Below are positions 33,023 to 40,945 of a DNA stretch of 47,730 nucleotides, in pieces. Numbering within the stretch: position 1 is the first letter of the stretch; every line of letters begins with the position of its first letter. Both the position numbers and the translations under genes were made by a program. Origin of the DNA: DASPOF01 sp035626155 (lineage in GTDB: Bacteria; Desulfobacterota; Binatia; Binatales; Binataceae). The notes under the pieces are model-generated. The model was not told the DNA's origin. It saw nothing but the letters and a program-made list of their open reading frames with translations, and made no database searches. The stretch covers positions 1-47,730 of the forward strand of contig DASPOF010000105.1 in NCBI GenBank assembly GCA_035626155.1, in the 5' to 3' direction.

Positions 33023-33925
33023 ATGAAATCAGTACTCGCGCGCGGACGCAGACGATTTGCCTTCACCGCAATTATCCGGCTTACGATTGCGATCGCGGCG
33101 GCGACAGTCGCGAGCACCGCGATCGCATGGGCAGGCGACCCTCCGCCCAATCCCGCCGTGGTAACCGACCTCTCGCGCGACCCTGCGCTGGCCAATGACT
33201 TCCTGCGCCTCACCTATCTGCCGGCGGGCATCGTTCCGGATCATCTCGGCGGACCAAAAGCGGTCCGCGTGTTCGTGACAGCATCGTCGTTCTTCAAGCC
33301 GCCGCTGACCCTTCAGGAAACGGCGAGTTACCCGGGGCTGGTGGACAGTCAAAGCCAGGTGCTGGTGGCCTTCCGCTGCAAGAACAACGATCTGAGCCAG
33401 TTCGACGCGCTGCTCGCGTCGTGGCCGAACGTCTTCACTGCGATCAAGGAGGATTACGGCGGACAGTTTACGTGTCCGCCGCCGCCGAGTTCGCCGCCGG
33501 AAAACGAAGTGTACTGCCTGGTGAAAGATTACGTGGACACACCCAATACCTCGGCGAGCGTGGCGATCGAAGCCGCGATGAGTCTGGGCGCATCGATGTT
33601 CGATCCGGATTTCCCCGAGCGCGCATCGATGCTGCAGTCGCGTTACGGAATTTATCCCGCATTCACCGGCATCGGTTTTTCGGTCAAGGGCAGCGGTGAC
33701 GGCGGCGCGGAGCTGGCCGCGGAATTCCTACGCAATGCGATCGTGCCGGAGTATCTCGTGATCAACCTGCCGATCGCCGACACGACTTGCCGCTGCATCA
33801 TGGTTCCGCCCTACGATGGGCGCAGCCAGGCGCCGCTCGACCCGGACTTCATCTGGCGGCGCGGCGGCGTGGGCCAATGCGTCGAGGTGCCGAGGCTGCG
33901 CCGCGCATCCGCGAATTCGAATTAG
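33023..33925 (+). CDS. Secreted protein of unknown function
   Basis: A 300-residue protein. ATG at 33023 directly follows a strong GGAGGGGGGAAG ribosome binding site; 34 codons upstream in frame are ignored. An arginine-rich N-region, a hydrophobic stretch ('IRLTIAIAAATVASTAIA') and AWA-GD form a signal peptide. The mature part is about 260 residues with few cysteines (FRCKNN, FTCPPPPSSPP, YCLVKD, TTCRCIMVPP) and aromatic positions; no domain recognised. It ends about 115 bp before tRNA-Pro. Function cannot be assigned. Confidence 0.7.
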   Translation: MKSVLARGRRRFAFTAIIRLTIAIAAATVASTAIAWAGDPPPNPAVVTDLSRDPALANDFLRLTYLPAGIVPDHLGGPKAVRVFVTASSFFKPPLTLQETASYPGLVDSQSQVLVAFRCKNNDLSQFDALLASWPNVFTAIKEDYGGQFTCPPPPSSPPENEVYCLVKDYVDTPNTSASVAIEAAMSLGASMFDPDFPERASMLQSRYGIYPAFTGIGFSVKGSGDGGAELAAEFLRNAIVPEYLVINLPIADTTCRCIMVPPYDGRSQAPLDPDFIWRRGGVGQCVEVPRLRRASANSN

Positions 33926-34014
33926 CAGACCTCGGGAGGCGGCGGGCCGCAGCCGCGGCATCGCCACCCGCTTATTCTCTTGAGCGCCCGGAAATTGTAG
34001 TGTCGATTTCTCCG

Positions 34015-34034
34015 CCGCGGTCGCGCGACCGCGG
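34015..34034. promoter_or_regulatory. Perfect 20-bp palindrome just upstream of tRNA-Pro
   Basis: CCGCGGTCGCGCGACCGCGG is its own reverse complement and ends 6 bp before the mature tRNA 5' end. It could be a hairpin in the precursor, a processing signal or a protein-binding site. Confidence 0.5.
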
Positions 34035-34040
34035 CCAGGT

Positions 34041-34114
34041 CGGGGTGTAGCGCAGCCTGGTAGCGCACATGCTTGGGGTGCATGTGGTCGCCGGTTCAAA
34101 TCCGGCCACCCCGA
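34041..34114 (+). tRNA. tRNA-Pro (anticodon GGG)
   Basis: A 74-nt cloverleaf can be drawn: acceptor CGGGGTG / CACCCCG with discriminator A, D-stem GCGC / GCGC, anticodon stem CATGC / GCATG with loop TTGGGGT (anticodon GGG), T-stem GCCGG / CCGGC with loop TTCAAAT. C1-G72 is the proline identity pair. The CCA end is not encoded (GA is followed by CTCC). Confidence 0.95.
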
Positions 34115-34224
34115 CTCCTCAGCCTTCCGGTCTTGAAGCCGAGCCACCGTCAAGCGACGGGCCGATCATCGCGATTGACGATCGGCGGCCGCGCCAGCAC
34201 GATAACATTGAGGCGTATGGATCG

Positions 34225-35301
34225 ATGAAAGCGATTGCGAGCGCCGCAATCGGTGCGGCAGCGATGTTACTCGGTGCGGTCTCGGCGAGCGCGGCGCAAT
34301 GCGGCCCGTTTGGAGACCCGCCGGCGGAAGTGAATCACGGATGGTTCGCGAGCTTCATTACCCGGTATACGCCGGTATGCCGCGGCGGCAAGGTGCTCGG
34401 CCCGTGGAAGGATGCCGGTGGCGATGAGCGACGCGCTTGTCTCTACAAACCTGATTCCGCCGCCAGGCGCAGTCCGCTGCCGCTGGTCGTCTTCCTCCAC
34501 GGCTCGCTCGCGACCGCTGATTCGGTCAGTTACACCGGCTTGATCGATTTGATCGACAAGGCGGACCTGGGCGGGAAACAACCCGGCTTCATCCTGCTCG
34601 CGCCCGAGGGCCGCTACACCTCGCACTTCTATCCCGGTCTCGATGCGAACGCGCTCGGATGGGATAACTGGTACCGCCAGTTGAGCCCGTCGGGCGAAGT
34701 GACTATCGGCGGCACTGCGTACCAGGAAAACGTGGATGCGGGCGCGATCGATCACTTCATCTCCGAGCTGCAAGCGAAGGGCATCGTCGATTCGCGCCGC
34801 ATATACCTGATGGGGTGGTCCAATGGGGCGGCGATGGCGATGCTGTATGCGCTGAACCGGCCGCAGGTTGCGGCTGCCGCAGTCTATTCAGCGCCCGATC
34901 CGTTCGCAGCGCTCTTCGACGTATGTCCGCAGACGCCGGCGGCGGTTGCTCCTTCCGGCGATGGCCAATTGCGCGTCGCCAATCCACGGGTGCCCTTGAT
35001 GCACGTGCGCAATGATTGCGACATCGGGGGGATTTGTCCCAACGCAAGCAGGTTCGCATCGCGGATGCGCGCGATGGGCGGCAGCATCGAGGACGTCATC
35101 CTCGATCCGTCGGGCACCAGCGTAACTTCGTGCGATGAAGCATGCGGCACCGACGAGATGGCCGATGGCCAGGTCTCCCGTCGTGCGGCGTTCAGGGGTT
35201 TCGTGCATCACATCCGCTGGCCGGTCGCGCGGAACAAGGACATGCTCGACTTTCTGAAGCAGCATCCGCTGGGAGCGCCTGCGGTTTCGCCGAAACAGTG
35301 A
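34225..35301 (+). CDS. Secreted PHB-depolymerase-like esterase (alpha/beta hydrolase)
   Basis: A 358-residue protein with a signal peptide (MKAIASAAIGAAAMLLGA to SASAA-QC). The alpha/beta-hydrolase core shows an oxyanion-loop segment PLVVFLHGSLAT and nucleophile elbow GWSNG with S199. A late histidine is expected in 'GFVHHIRWPV'. The family covers polyhydroxybutyrate depolymerases and feruloyl or acetylxylan esterases, usually exported. Eight cysteines suggest disulfides in the mature protein. ATG at 34225 is chosen because the signal peptide starts there; the open frame upstream runs through the tRNA. Substrate unknown. Confidence 0.85.
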   Translation: MKAIASAAIGAAAMLLGAVSASAAQCGPFGDPPAEVNHGWFASFITRYTPVCRGGKVLGPWKDAGGDERRACLYKPDSAARRSPLPLVVFLHGSLATADSVSYTGLIDLIDKADLGGKQPGFILLAPEGRYTSHFYPGLDANALGWDNWYRQLSPSGEVTIGGTAYQENVDAGAIDHFISELQAKGIVDSRRIYLMGWSNGAAMAMLYALNRPQVAAAAVYSAPDPFAALFDVCPQTPAAVAPSGDGQLRVANPRVPLMHVRNDCDIGGICPNASRFASRMRAMGGSIEDVILDPSGTSVTSCDEACGTDEMADGQVSRRAAFRGFVHHIRWPVARNKDMLDFLKQHPLGAPAVSPKQ

Positions 35302-35451
35302 TCTTTTGTGCGTCAGGCGCCAGCTTGCGCTGAGTCACCTCGATGACCCAGCTTGAATACGAACACTGAAGCTGAAGTCGATAAGCTTATCTCAAGGCTC
35401 GTCCTCGTGACGCTGCGAAGGGGGTAAGCCCCAACAACAGAAAGGCGGGGA

Positions 35452-35925
35452 TCAATGGGAAGCGTGGAAGGTTTCCTGGCGGGGTTGGTCGTGAGTGGTG
35501 TCGGGGACAGCGACGACCGGGCATGGCGCGTGATGCATGAGTTTTTCCGCGACGCCGCCAAATAGGTTTGCGAACATCCCCGCTGGAGAATGCACAGCGA
35601 TCACCAGGAGATCGGCATCGAGCGCGCGCGCCGAATTTACCGCTACCTGCTCGATAGTGCCGAAGCGAATCTCACTTCGGCACTTCGGATACTGTGCAAT
35701 TGCGTATTTCTCAACGCGGGTCATCTCGCGCATGGCGTCCATGCGATAATTCTCGATCAACTGCGCCGGATTGCCCCAGCGGCCGACTCCGCGTGGCAAG
35801 GGTTCGATCGCGTGGACGAGTACAACTTCGGCTTCGTGTTCGCGGGCCAGGGATATCGAATAGTCCAGGGCTTTGAGAGATTGCCGCGAGAAGTCGGTGG
35901 GCACCAGAATTCGTCTTATTTGCAT
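35452..35925 (-). CDS. Universal stress protein (UspA family)
   Basis: A 157-residue single-domain USP. It begins MQIRRILVPTDFS and contains 'ALDYSISLAREHEAEVVLVH'. The C-terminal HSPAGMFANLFGGVAEKL and APCPVVAVP match the nucleotide-binding tail, although the G-x2-G-x9-G(S/T) motif is only partly kept, so ATP binding is uncertain. AAAGGA precedes the ATG at 35925; frame upstream to 36306 is not part of the gene. It is probably a cytoplasmic stress response protein and stands alone on this strand. Confidence 0.92.
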   Translation of the reverse strand: MQIRRILVPTDFSRQSLKALDYSISLAREHEAEVVLVHAIEPLPRGVGRWGNPAQLIENYRMDAMREMTRVEKYAIAQYPKCRSEIRFGTIEQVAVNSARALDADLLVIAVHSPAGMFANLFGGVAEKLMHHAPCPVVAVPDTTHDQPRQETFHASH

Positions 35926-36190
35926 TGGGTCCTTTCCCCTCCTGCATCCGATTAACCGCAAGGACCATGCCTCCCGCCGCAGCCCAAGAGCGGACACGGC
36001 TTTACCGGCCAGGCCAGCCGGGCGGCATTGCAAATTTAGGCAATGACATTGCAGAGCAAAACGATGCATCGAACTCGGCCGCGGCGCGGCGTCCGGCAAC
36101 GATCGCGCCGCCGTGGCTGCGGCACTATCTTCGCGTCTGGCGATCCGCGCAATCTTCGGGCAGTGTGGAACGGCATGGAGGCGGAACATC

Positions 36191-36610
36191 ATGGCTAATC
36201 CGGAACGCGCAGAGTTCAATCGCAAGGTTATCGAGGAGTTCCGAAGCAATGGCGGCAAGGTCGGCGGGCAATTCAAGGGTGCGCCGATGATTCTGGTTAC
36301 GCACACGGGCGCGAAGAGCCGAAAGACTTACACTACACCGCTGGTGTACAGTCGCGACGGCTCACGTTACGTGATTATCGCATCGATGGCGGGCGCTCCC
36401 ATCAATCCCGATTGGTATCACAACCTGAAGGCGCAACCCGAGGTCACTCTTGAGGTCGGAACGGAGAAGTTCCGGGCGCGCGCATCGGAGGCCGCGGGCG
36501 CCGAGCGCGATCGACTATTCAAGCAGCAGGCCGACATCATGCCCTTCTTCAATGATTATCAGAAAAAGACCAAACGCCGGATTCCAGTATTAGTGCTGGA
36601 ACGTATATAG
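36191..36610 (+). CDS. Nitroreductase/deazaflavin-dependent oxidoreductase (Ddn family)
   Basis: A 139-residue split-barrel protein of the F420H2-dependent Ddn type. Typical features are an N-terminal helix, GAPMILVTHTGAKS, 'TPLVYSRDGSRYVIIAS', and the NPDWYHNLKAQPEVTLEVG block. Members reduce nitro or enone compounds or quinones with coenzyme F420. ATG at 36191 has GGAGGCGG upstream. It stands between the divergent USP gene and the peroxiredoxin gene on the same strand. Its presence suggests the organism makes or scavenges F420, but no F420 synthesis gene is in the window. Confidence 0.9.
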   Translation: MANPERAEFNRKVIEEFRSNGGKVGGQFKGAPMILVTHTGAKSRKTYTTPLVYSRDGSRYVIIASMAGAPINPDWYHNLKAQPEVTLEVGTEKFRARASEAAGAERDRLFKQQADIMPFFNDYQKKTKRRIPVLVLERI

Positions 36611-36678
36611 AATCGGGTCCGGCACTTTCATCTCGAAGCTGTTCTCCTGCCGGACGCGCCGCCGCGGCCACTCACAAC

Positions 36679-36703
36679 CTGAGCGCGAAATCATCGCGCT
36701 CAG
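36679..36703 (+). terminator. Hairpin between Ddn-like and peroxiredoxin genes
   Basis: CTGAGCGCG and CGCGCTCAG form a perfect 9-bp stem with a 7-nt loop (AAATCAT), about 70 bp after the Ddn-like stop. There is no T-run; it could be a terminator or a mRNA boundary structure. Confidence 0.35.
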
Positions 36704-36806
36704 GGGTTCAAAATTTCGCTCTTGCCCAGCGCTTGGCGCCGGCGGACGATCAGCCAAGAGTCAGAACAGGAATTTCGATTAAACTTAATTCAAGAGGTCT
36801 CCAACA

Positions 36807-37466
36807 ATGAGTCTATCGATTGGGGATACCGCGCCTGATTTCCAGGCGCAGACGACTGCGGGTCCTATCCGCTTTCACGAATGGATCGGCGATTCGTGGT
36901 GCATATTATTTTCGCATCCCAAGGATTTCACTCCCGTGTGCACGACCGAACTCGGCTACATGGCGCGTCTGCAGCCGGAATTCGAGAGGCGCAATACCAA
37001 GATTATCGGGCTCAGCGTGGATGCCGTTGCGGACCACGCTCGATGGATGAACGATATCAAGGAAACCCAGGGCTTCGCGCCGAATTACCCGATTATCGGC
37101 GACCCTGACCTGAAGATCGCGAAGCTGTACGGGATGCTTCCCGCCGCGGCCTCGGGTGACGCCTCGAAGCGCACACCCGCCGATAATCAGACGGTCCGCA
37201 ACGTCTTCGTGATCGGCCCGGACAAGAAGATCAAGCTGCTGATCGTCTACCCGATGAGCACGGGGCGCAATTTTGACGAGATTCTCCGCGTGATCGATTC
37301 CTTGCAACTGACCGCCAGGCATCGCGTATCGACGCCGGTCAACTGGAAGCCGGGCGATGACGTAATCATCGCGGGATCGGTTTCCGACGAGGAAGCGAAA
37401 AAACTCTATCCGCAGGGATGGAAGGCGCCACGGCCTTATCTGCGAATCGTGGCGCAGCCGAAGTAA
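36807..37466 (+). CDS. 1-Cys peroxiredoxin (Prx6/AhpC-TSA family)
   Basis: A 219-residue thiol peroxidase. The peroxidatic cysteine is C45 in FTPVCTTE; no resolving cysteine is seen near the C-terminus (the only other cysteine is C32), and the extended C-terminal domain ('DDVIIAGSVSDEEAKKLYPQ', PYLRIVAQPK) is that of the Prx6 group. It reduces H2O2 and organic or lipid hydroperoxides in the cytosol. AGAGGT precedes the ATG by about 8 nt. It is followed 97 bp later by the VOC gene on the same strand. Confidence 0.95.
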   Translation: MSLSIGDTAPDFQAQTTAGPIRFHEWIGDSWCILFSHPKDFTPVCTTELGYMARLQPEFERRNTKIIGLSVDAVADHARWMNDIKETQGFAPNYPIIGDPDLKIAKLYGMLPAAASGDASKRTPADNQTVRNVFVIGPDKKIKLLIVYPMSTGRNFDEILRVIDSLQLTARHRVSTPVNWKPGDDVIIAGSVSDEEAKKLYPQGWKAPRPYLRIVAQPK

Positions 37467-37493
37467 CGTTCGCCTCGCGCTGAAGGCGACGTT
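37465..37493 (+). terminator. Hairpin at the peroxiredoxin stop codon
   Basis: AACG-(T)-TCGCCT pairs with AGGCGA-CGTT around an 8-nt loop. It overlaps the TAA of the peroxiredoxin gene. No strong T-run, so function is tentative. Confidence 0.3.
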
Positions 37494-37562
37494 GTAAGCA
37501 TAGGCTCTCGGCCGGCCGGCGCCCGGCACCATGGCCCGGCCGCGAAGCAGGAGAACATCACG

Positions 37563-38129
37563 ATGTCTCACAAAGGATTCTCGCACATCGGGCTTTCAAC
37601 GCTCGATCTCGACAAAACTCGCGAGTTTTACGAGCAGGTGATGGGTTTCAAGGTGGTGATCGCCGACAAGATCAAGATCACGGAAGGCGGCGCCATCCGG
37701 CACATCTTTTTCGACACCGGCCGCGATCAGCTGCTGGCATTCATGGAGCCGTGCGGAGTGCCGGGAATTCCGATGGAGTACGATGCCGGAATCAATCGCG
37801 GGCTCGGCGTGCCGGCGGCGTTCTACCACTTCGCCTTCGAGGCCGGGTCGGTCGCGGCGCTCGAGGACAAGCGCCGCGACCTGATCGCCAAGGGCGTGCA
37901 GGTGACCGAGATCGTCGATCACGTGTGGGCGAAGTCGATCTACTTCAAGGATCCCAACGGCATCTCGCTCGAGTACTGCTGCCTGGTGCGCAACTTCACC
38001 GAGGACGACGCGAAGATGCAGGAGCGTTTCGAGATTTCAATCGAGGCGCTCGGGCTCGACGTTGCAAAAGTCGCCGAGATCACCGCCGCGCAGGCATCGC
38101 GCGACAATCCAAAATCGCCGCGACAGTAG
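37563..38129 (+). CDS. VOC-superfamily protein (glyoxalase/dioxygenase fold)
   Basis: A 188-residue vicinal-oxygen-chelate protein. It starts with FSHIGLSTLDLDKTREFYEQ (first His metal ligand and paired beta-alpha-beta unit). 'YHFAFEAGS' gives the second half's histidine, and 'IYFKDPNGISLEYCC' contains the last metal-ligand glutamate. Members include glyoxalase I, extradiol dioxygenases and antibiotic-binding proteins; the substrate is not clear. AGGAG stands 8 nt before the ATG. The C-terminal ~40 residues are an extra helical tail. Confidence 0.88.
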   Translation: MSHKGFSHIGLSTLDLDKTREFYEQVMGFKVVIADKIKITEGGAIRHIFFDTGRDQLLAFMEPCGVPGIPMEYDAGINRGLGVPAAFYHFAFEAGSVAALEDKRRDLIAKGVQVTEIVDHVWAKSIYFKDPNGISLEYCCLVRNFTEDDAKMQERFEISIEALGLDVAKVAEITAAQASRDNPKSPRQ

Positions 38130-38222
38130 CGCCGCCCGCTCCTGCGCCTCAATTCGACGACGATTTCCGTCTGAGCGCGCACCGCGAGAGTGCCGCCCGT
38201 ACCGGCAGGTCGAACAGGGCAT

Positions 38223-39524
38223 TCAGAGCGTCCCGCTCGATGCCGTCTTCCGATCCAATTGCGCGGCGCCGCCGTAACGGCCGATAAAGACCAGCAGCGC
38301 AAGCGCCGGCACTGTCGCCACGGTGCTGAGCAGGAAGAACGGTACCCATCCGAGCCGCTCCGCGAGCACGCCGCCCGAAGATGCCACCAGCGTCCGTCCC
38401 ACCGCGGCGAGCGAGGATAGCAGCGCGTACTGGGTCGCCGTGAACGCAGGCGAGCAGAGATCCGAGAGATACGCGACCAGGGCCGCGCCCGCCATCGCGC
38501 CCGTCAGGTTCTCGGCGGCGACGCATAGCGCGAGATAGTCAAGCCTGTGTCCTCCAATAGCCTGCAGGACATAGAACAGATTGCCCGCCGACTGGAGAAC
38601 GCCACACACGATCAGCGCGCGCGCGACGCCCAGGCGCGCCGTCACCGCTCCGCCGATAAGCGCTCCCGCAATGGTCGCGAAGAATCCGAACACCTTTGAG
38701 ATGGCAGCGATCTCGTTGAGTGAGAAACCGAGCGATACGTACAGCGGCATCGCCATCACACCCGCCATCGCCTCACCCAGCTTGTAGCCGGGGATGAAGA
38801 GCAGAATAAGCGCCCAGCGCGGCCGGCGCATGAAATCGGCGAACGGACCGATCACCGCCCTCAATAGCCATTGCTTCAAGGCATCGCGCGCGTGTGCAGC
38901 GGTTACGGTCTCGACTGGCGCTCGGGGCTCGGGGCCGAGCAGGAACACGAGCCCGCCCAGCGCGAGCAGCACGGCCATCGTGGCGTAAGCGGCGAACCAT
39001 CCAGCGCGGCCCGCGATCACAAGCGCGCCCGCCCCCGAGGCCAGCATCGCGATGCGATATCCGGTCTGGATCATTCCCGCACCCGGACCTTGCTGATTCG
39101 CCGTCAGGATCTCGACGCGATAGGCATCGATCACGATGTCCTGGCTTGCCGAGAGAAACGCGACGAGCAAAGCCATCGCGCCCATCAGCGCGAGGTTGCC
39201 GCCGTGGGGATTACAGCATCCAAGGGCGAGCGTTGCCGCGATGAGCGCAAGCTGTATCGCGATTCCCCAACCACGCCGGCGTCCGATCGGCAGCGGCGGC
39301 GGCAGCCTGTCGATCAGCGGCGACCATATGAACTTGAGCGCGTAAGGCGTGCCGACCAGGGCGAAGGCGCCGATCTTCGCACGGCTCACGCCCGCGGTGG
39401 CGAGCCAGGCCGAAAGCGTGGAGAAGGTGAGCAGGAGAGGCAGTCCGCTAGCGAAGCCGAGCGGGAGGATAAGGAGCACACGCGGCTCGGTATATGCCGC
39501 GAACCAACGCCGCCAGCCGCTCAC
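38223..39524 (-). CDS. AmpG-type major facilitator transporter
   Basis: A 433-residue inner-membrane protein with about 12 hydrophobic segments. The pattern 'LPLGFASGLPLLLTFSTLSA', KFIWSPLIDRL, and the AmpG signature SQDIVIDAYRVEIL identify the muropeptide permease-like branch of MFS. AmpG takes up anhydromuropeptides for wall recycling and beta-lactamase induction; distant members take other cargo. The start appears to be GTG at 39524 (GGGGA upstream). It stands alone, with no ampD or nagZ in the window. Confidence 0.88.
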   Translation of the reverse strand: MSGWRRWFAAYTEPRVLLILPLGFASGLPLLLTFSTLSAWLATAGVSRAKIGAFALVGTPYALKFIWSPLIDRLPPPLPIGRRRGWGIAIQLALIAATLALGCCNPHGGNLALMGAMALLVAFLSASQDIVIDAYRVEILTANQQGPGAGMIQTGYRIAMLASGAGALVIAGRAGWFAAYATMAVLLALGGLVFLLGPEPRAPVETVTAAHARDALKQWLLRAVIGPFADFMRRPRWALILLFIPGYKLGEAMAGVMAMPLYVSLGFSLNEIAAISKVFGFFATIAGALIGGAVTARLGVARALIVCGVLQSAGNLFYVLQAIGGHRLDYLALCVAAENLTGAMAGAALVAYLSDLCSPAFTATQYALLSSLAAVGRTLVASSGGVLAERLGWVPFFLLSTVATVPALALLVFIGRYGGAAQLDRKTASSGTL

Positions 39525-39620
39525 TCCATTGTCCCCGTCTTCCGGAACGCAACACTAGCGGTCTGAGTCGAATCAAGCCAGCCGCGCTTCTCTTTGGGGG
39601 CTTATTGCAGCGCTGACGGA

Positions 39621-40586
39621 TCAGAGCCCTTTCAGGAATTCGATCAGCAGCCGATTGACCTCGCCCGCGCGCTCCTGTTGCACCCAATGGCCGCATCCGC
39701 TGAGCACGTGCGAGCCGCGCAATCCGGGAAGCGTCTTGCTGAAGTTGGCGATCGCCGCGCTGCCCCACCGCGTCGGGCCATCCTTCTCGCCGCCGATGAA
39801 TAGCGATGGAACGGTGATCGGCCGCCCCGTGAAGGCGGCCCCGTCTTGCCAGTCGCGATCCACATTGCGATATCGATTGAGTCCGCCGGTAAGGCCGGTT
39901 CGCTCAAACTCGCCGACGTAGAAGTCGAGATCTTCCGCCGTCAACCAGTCGGGCAGCTTATCCGGGATGGTGAACCGATCGCGCATCCTCCCGCCGTTAG
40001 GAATCGTGGCGATGGTGCCGCCGGCAGCCGCTACGGGCGCATCGCCCGAGGCGCTGTAGTAAAAGCCCTTGAGCCACTGTCTGACCTCCGGCTCGATCTC
40101 GGCTTCGGCGCGACCCGGCTGCTGAAAGTACTCGATGTAGAATTCCTCGTTGCCGCCCATCGCGCGAAACGCCTCGCCTGGCCGGCGCGCTCCCCGGGGA
40201 GAATAGGGCACGCTCATGAGCACCAGCGCTCGGAACACGTCGGGGCGCAGCAGTGCCGAGTTAGCCGCGATCGGCGCACCCCAGTCGTGGCCGACAATGG
40301 CCGCGCTCTTTTCGCCGAGCGCCTCGACCACGCCGAGGTTGTCGCCGACATGCTTCAGCATCCGGTACTCGTCGATCTCAACCGGCGCCGAGGAGCGACC
40401 GTAACCGCGCACGTCGATTGCGGCCGCGCGGTAGCCCGCATCAGCGAGCGCGTGAAGCTGATGCCGCCATGAGTACCACGATTCGGGAAATCCGTGGACC
40501 ATAAGAACGAGCGGCCCTTTGCCCGCCTCGACGAGATGGATGCGAATACCATTGGCCATTACGACGCGGTGCTTGAGTTCAGCCAT
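39621..40586 (-). CDS. Alpha/beta hydrolase, epoxide hydrolase-like
   Basis: A 321-residue alpha/beta hydrolase. HGFPESW (31-37) is the oxyanion-hole motif, DVRGYGRSS follows, and the nucleophile is D101 in VGHDWGAPIAA, as in epoxide hydrolases and haloalkane dehalogenases. The base histidine lies in SGCGHWVQQE near the C-terminus. The HGxP motif and cap tyrosines (FYIEYFQQPGRAE) favour an epoxide hydrolase. Its ATG has AGGAG upstream. It is divergent from the short serine hydrolase remnant. Confidence 0.9.
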   Translation of the reverse strand: MAELKHRVVMANGIRIHLVEAGKGPLVLMVHGFPESWYSWRHQLHALADAGYRAAAIDVRGYGRSSAPVEIDEYRMLKHVGDNLGVVEALGEKSAAIVGHDWGAPIAANSALLRPDVFRALVLMSVPYSPRGARRPGEAFRAMGGNEEFYIEYFQQPGRAEAEIEPEVRQWLKGFYYSASGDAPVAAAGGTIATIPNGGRMRDRFTIPDKLPDWLTAEDLDFYVGEFERTGLTGGLNRYRNVDRDWQDGAAFTGRPITVPSLFIGGEKDGPTRWGSAAIANFSKTLPGLRGSHVLSGCGHWVQQERAGEVNRLLIEFLKGL

Positions 40587-40611
40587 CTCTGCAAACTCCT
40601 GAGCGACGGAC

Positions 40612-40803
40612 GTGACCGAACTCTATCTCAGGTCCGGGCGCATTTGTAAGGACTATAGTTTTATTGCCTGGGGCAGATACGGGCGGTTCGTCTTCGTGTC
40701 GCCGAGAACCGGACTGGTAATCGTGCGTACGGGTAGCAAGACCGGCATCGAACCGCAATTACGGCGGGAGATCTTTCAGTACATTGTGGATCGCATGGGT
40801 TAG
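40612..40803 (+). pseudogene. C-terminal remnant of a serine hydrolase (class C beta-lactamase-like)
   Basis: Sixty-three codons. The part 'FVFVSPRTGLVIVRTGSK' followed by REIFQYIVDRMG matches the last strands and helix of the beta-lactamase/6-aminohexanoate-dimer hydrolase family, which is normally about 380-500 residues with SxxK, YxN and HxG motifs, all missing here. It is therefore a 3' fragment, probably not functional. Its last 14 codons and about 110 bp of following DNA occur again at 44961-45133. Confidence 0.65.
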
Positions 40804-40915
40804 CCCCGGCCATGAAGAGAATCGACCGATCGATGCGCTCGCGCTCGTGCTTCGAGCCAGATGGAATTTTCTTCGGGCGCGGGATTATTGTGATGCTTCC
40901 GGAGAGCTGTCCCGG
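40760..40915 (+). repeat. Repeat R1: serine-hydrolase 3' end plus flank
   Basis: Shares with R2 (44961-45133) the codons for Q-x-IVDRMG-stop and, after a variable spacer, a stretch of about 85 bp beginning ATCGATGCG and ending GGAGAGCTG. Mismatches are scattered, many at every third position. In R1 it leads directly into the nitrilase gene. Confidence 0.7.
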
Positions 40916-40945
40916 TTGCCGCCGACCGCGGCCGAGAGAAATCTA

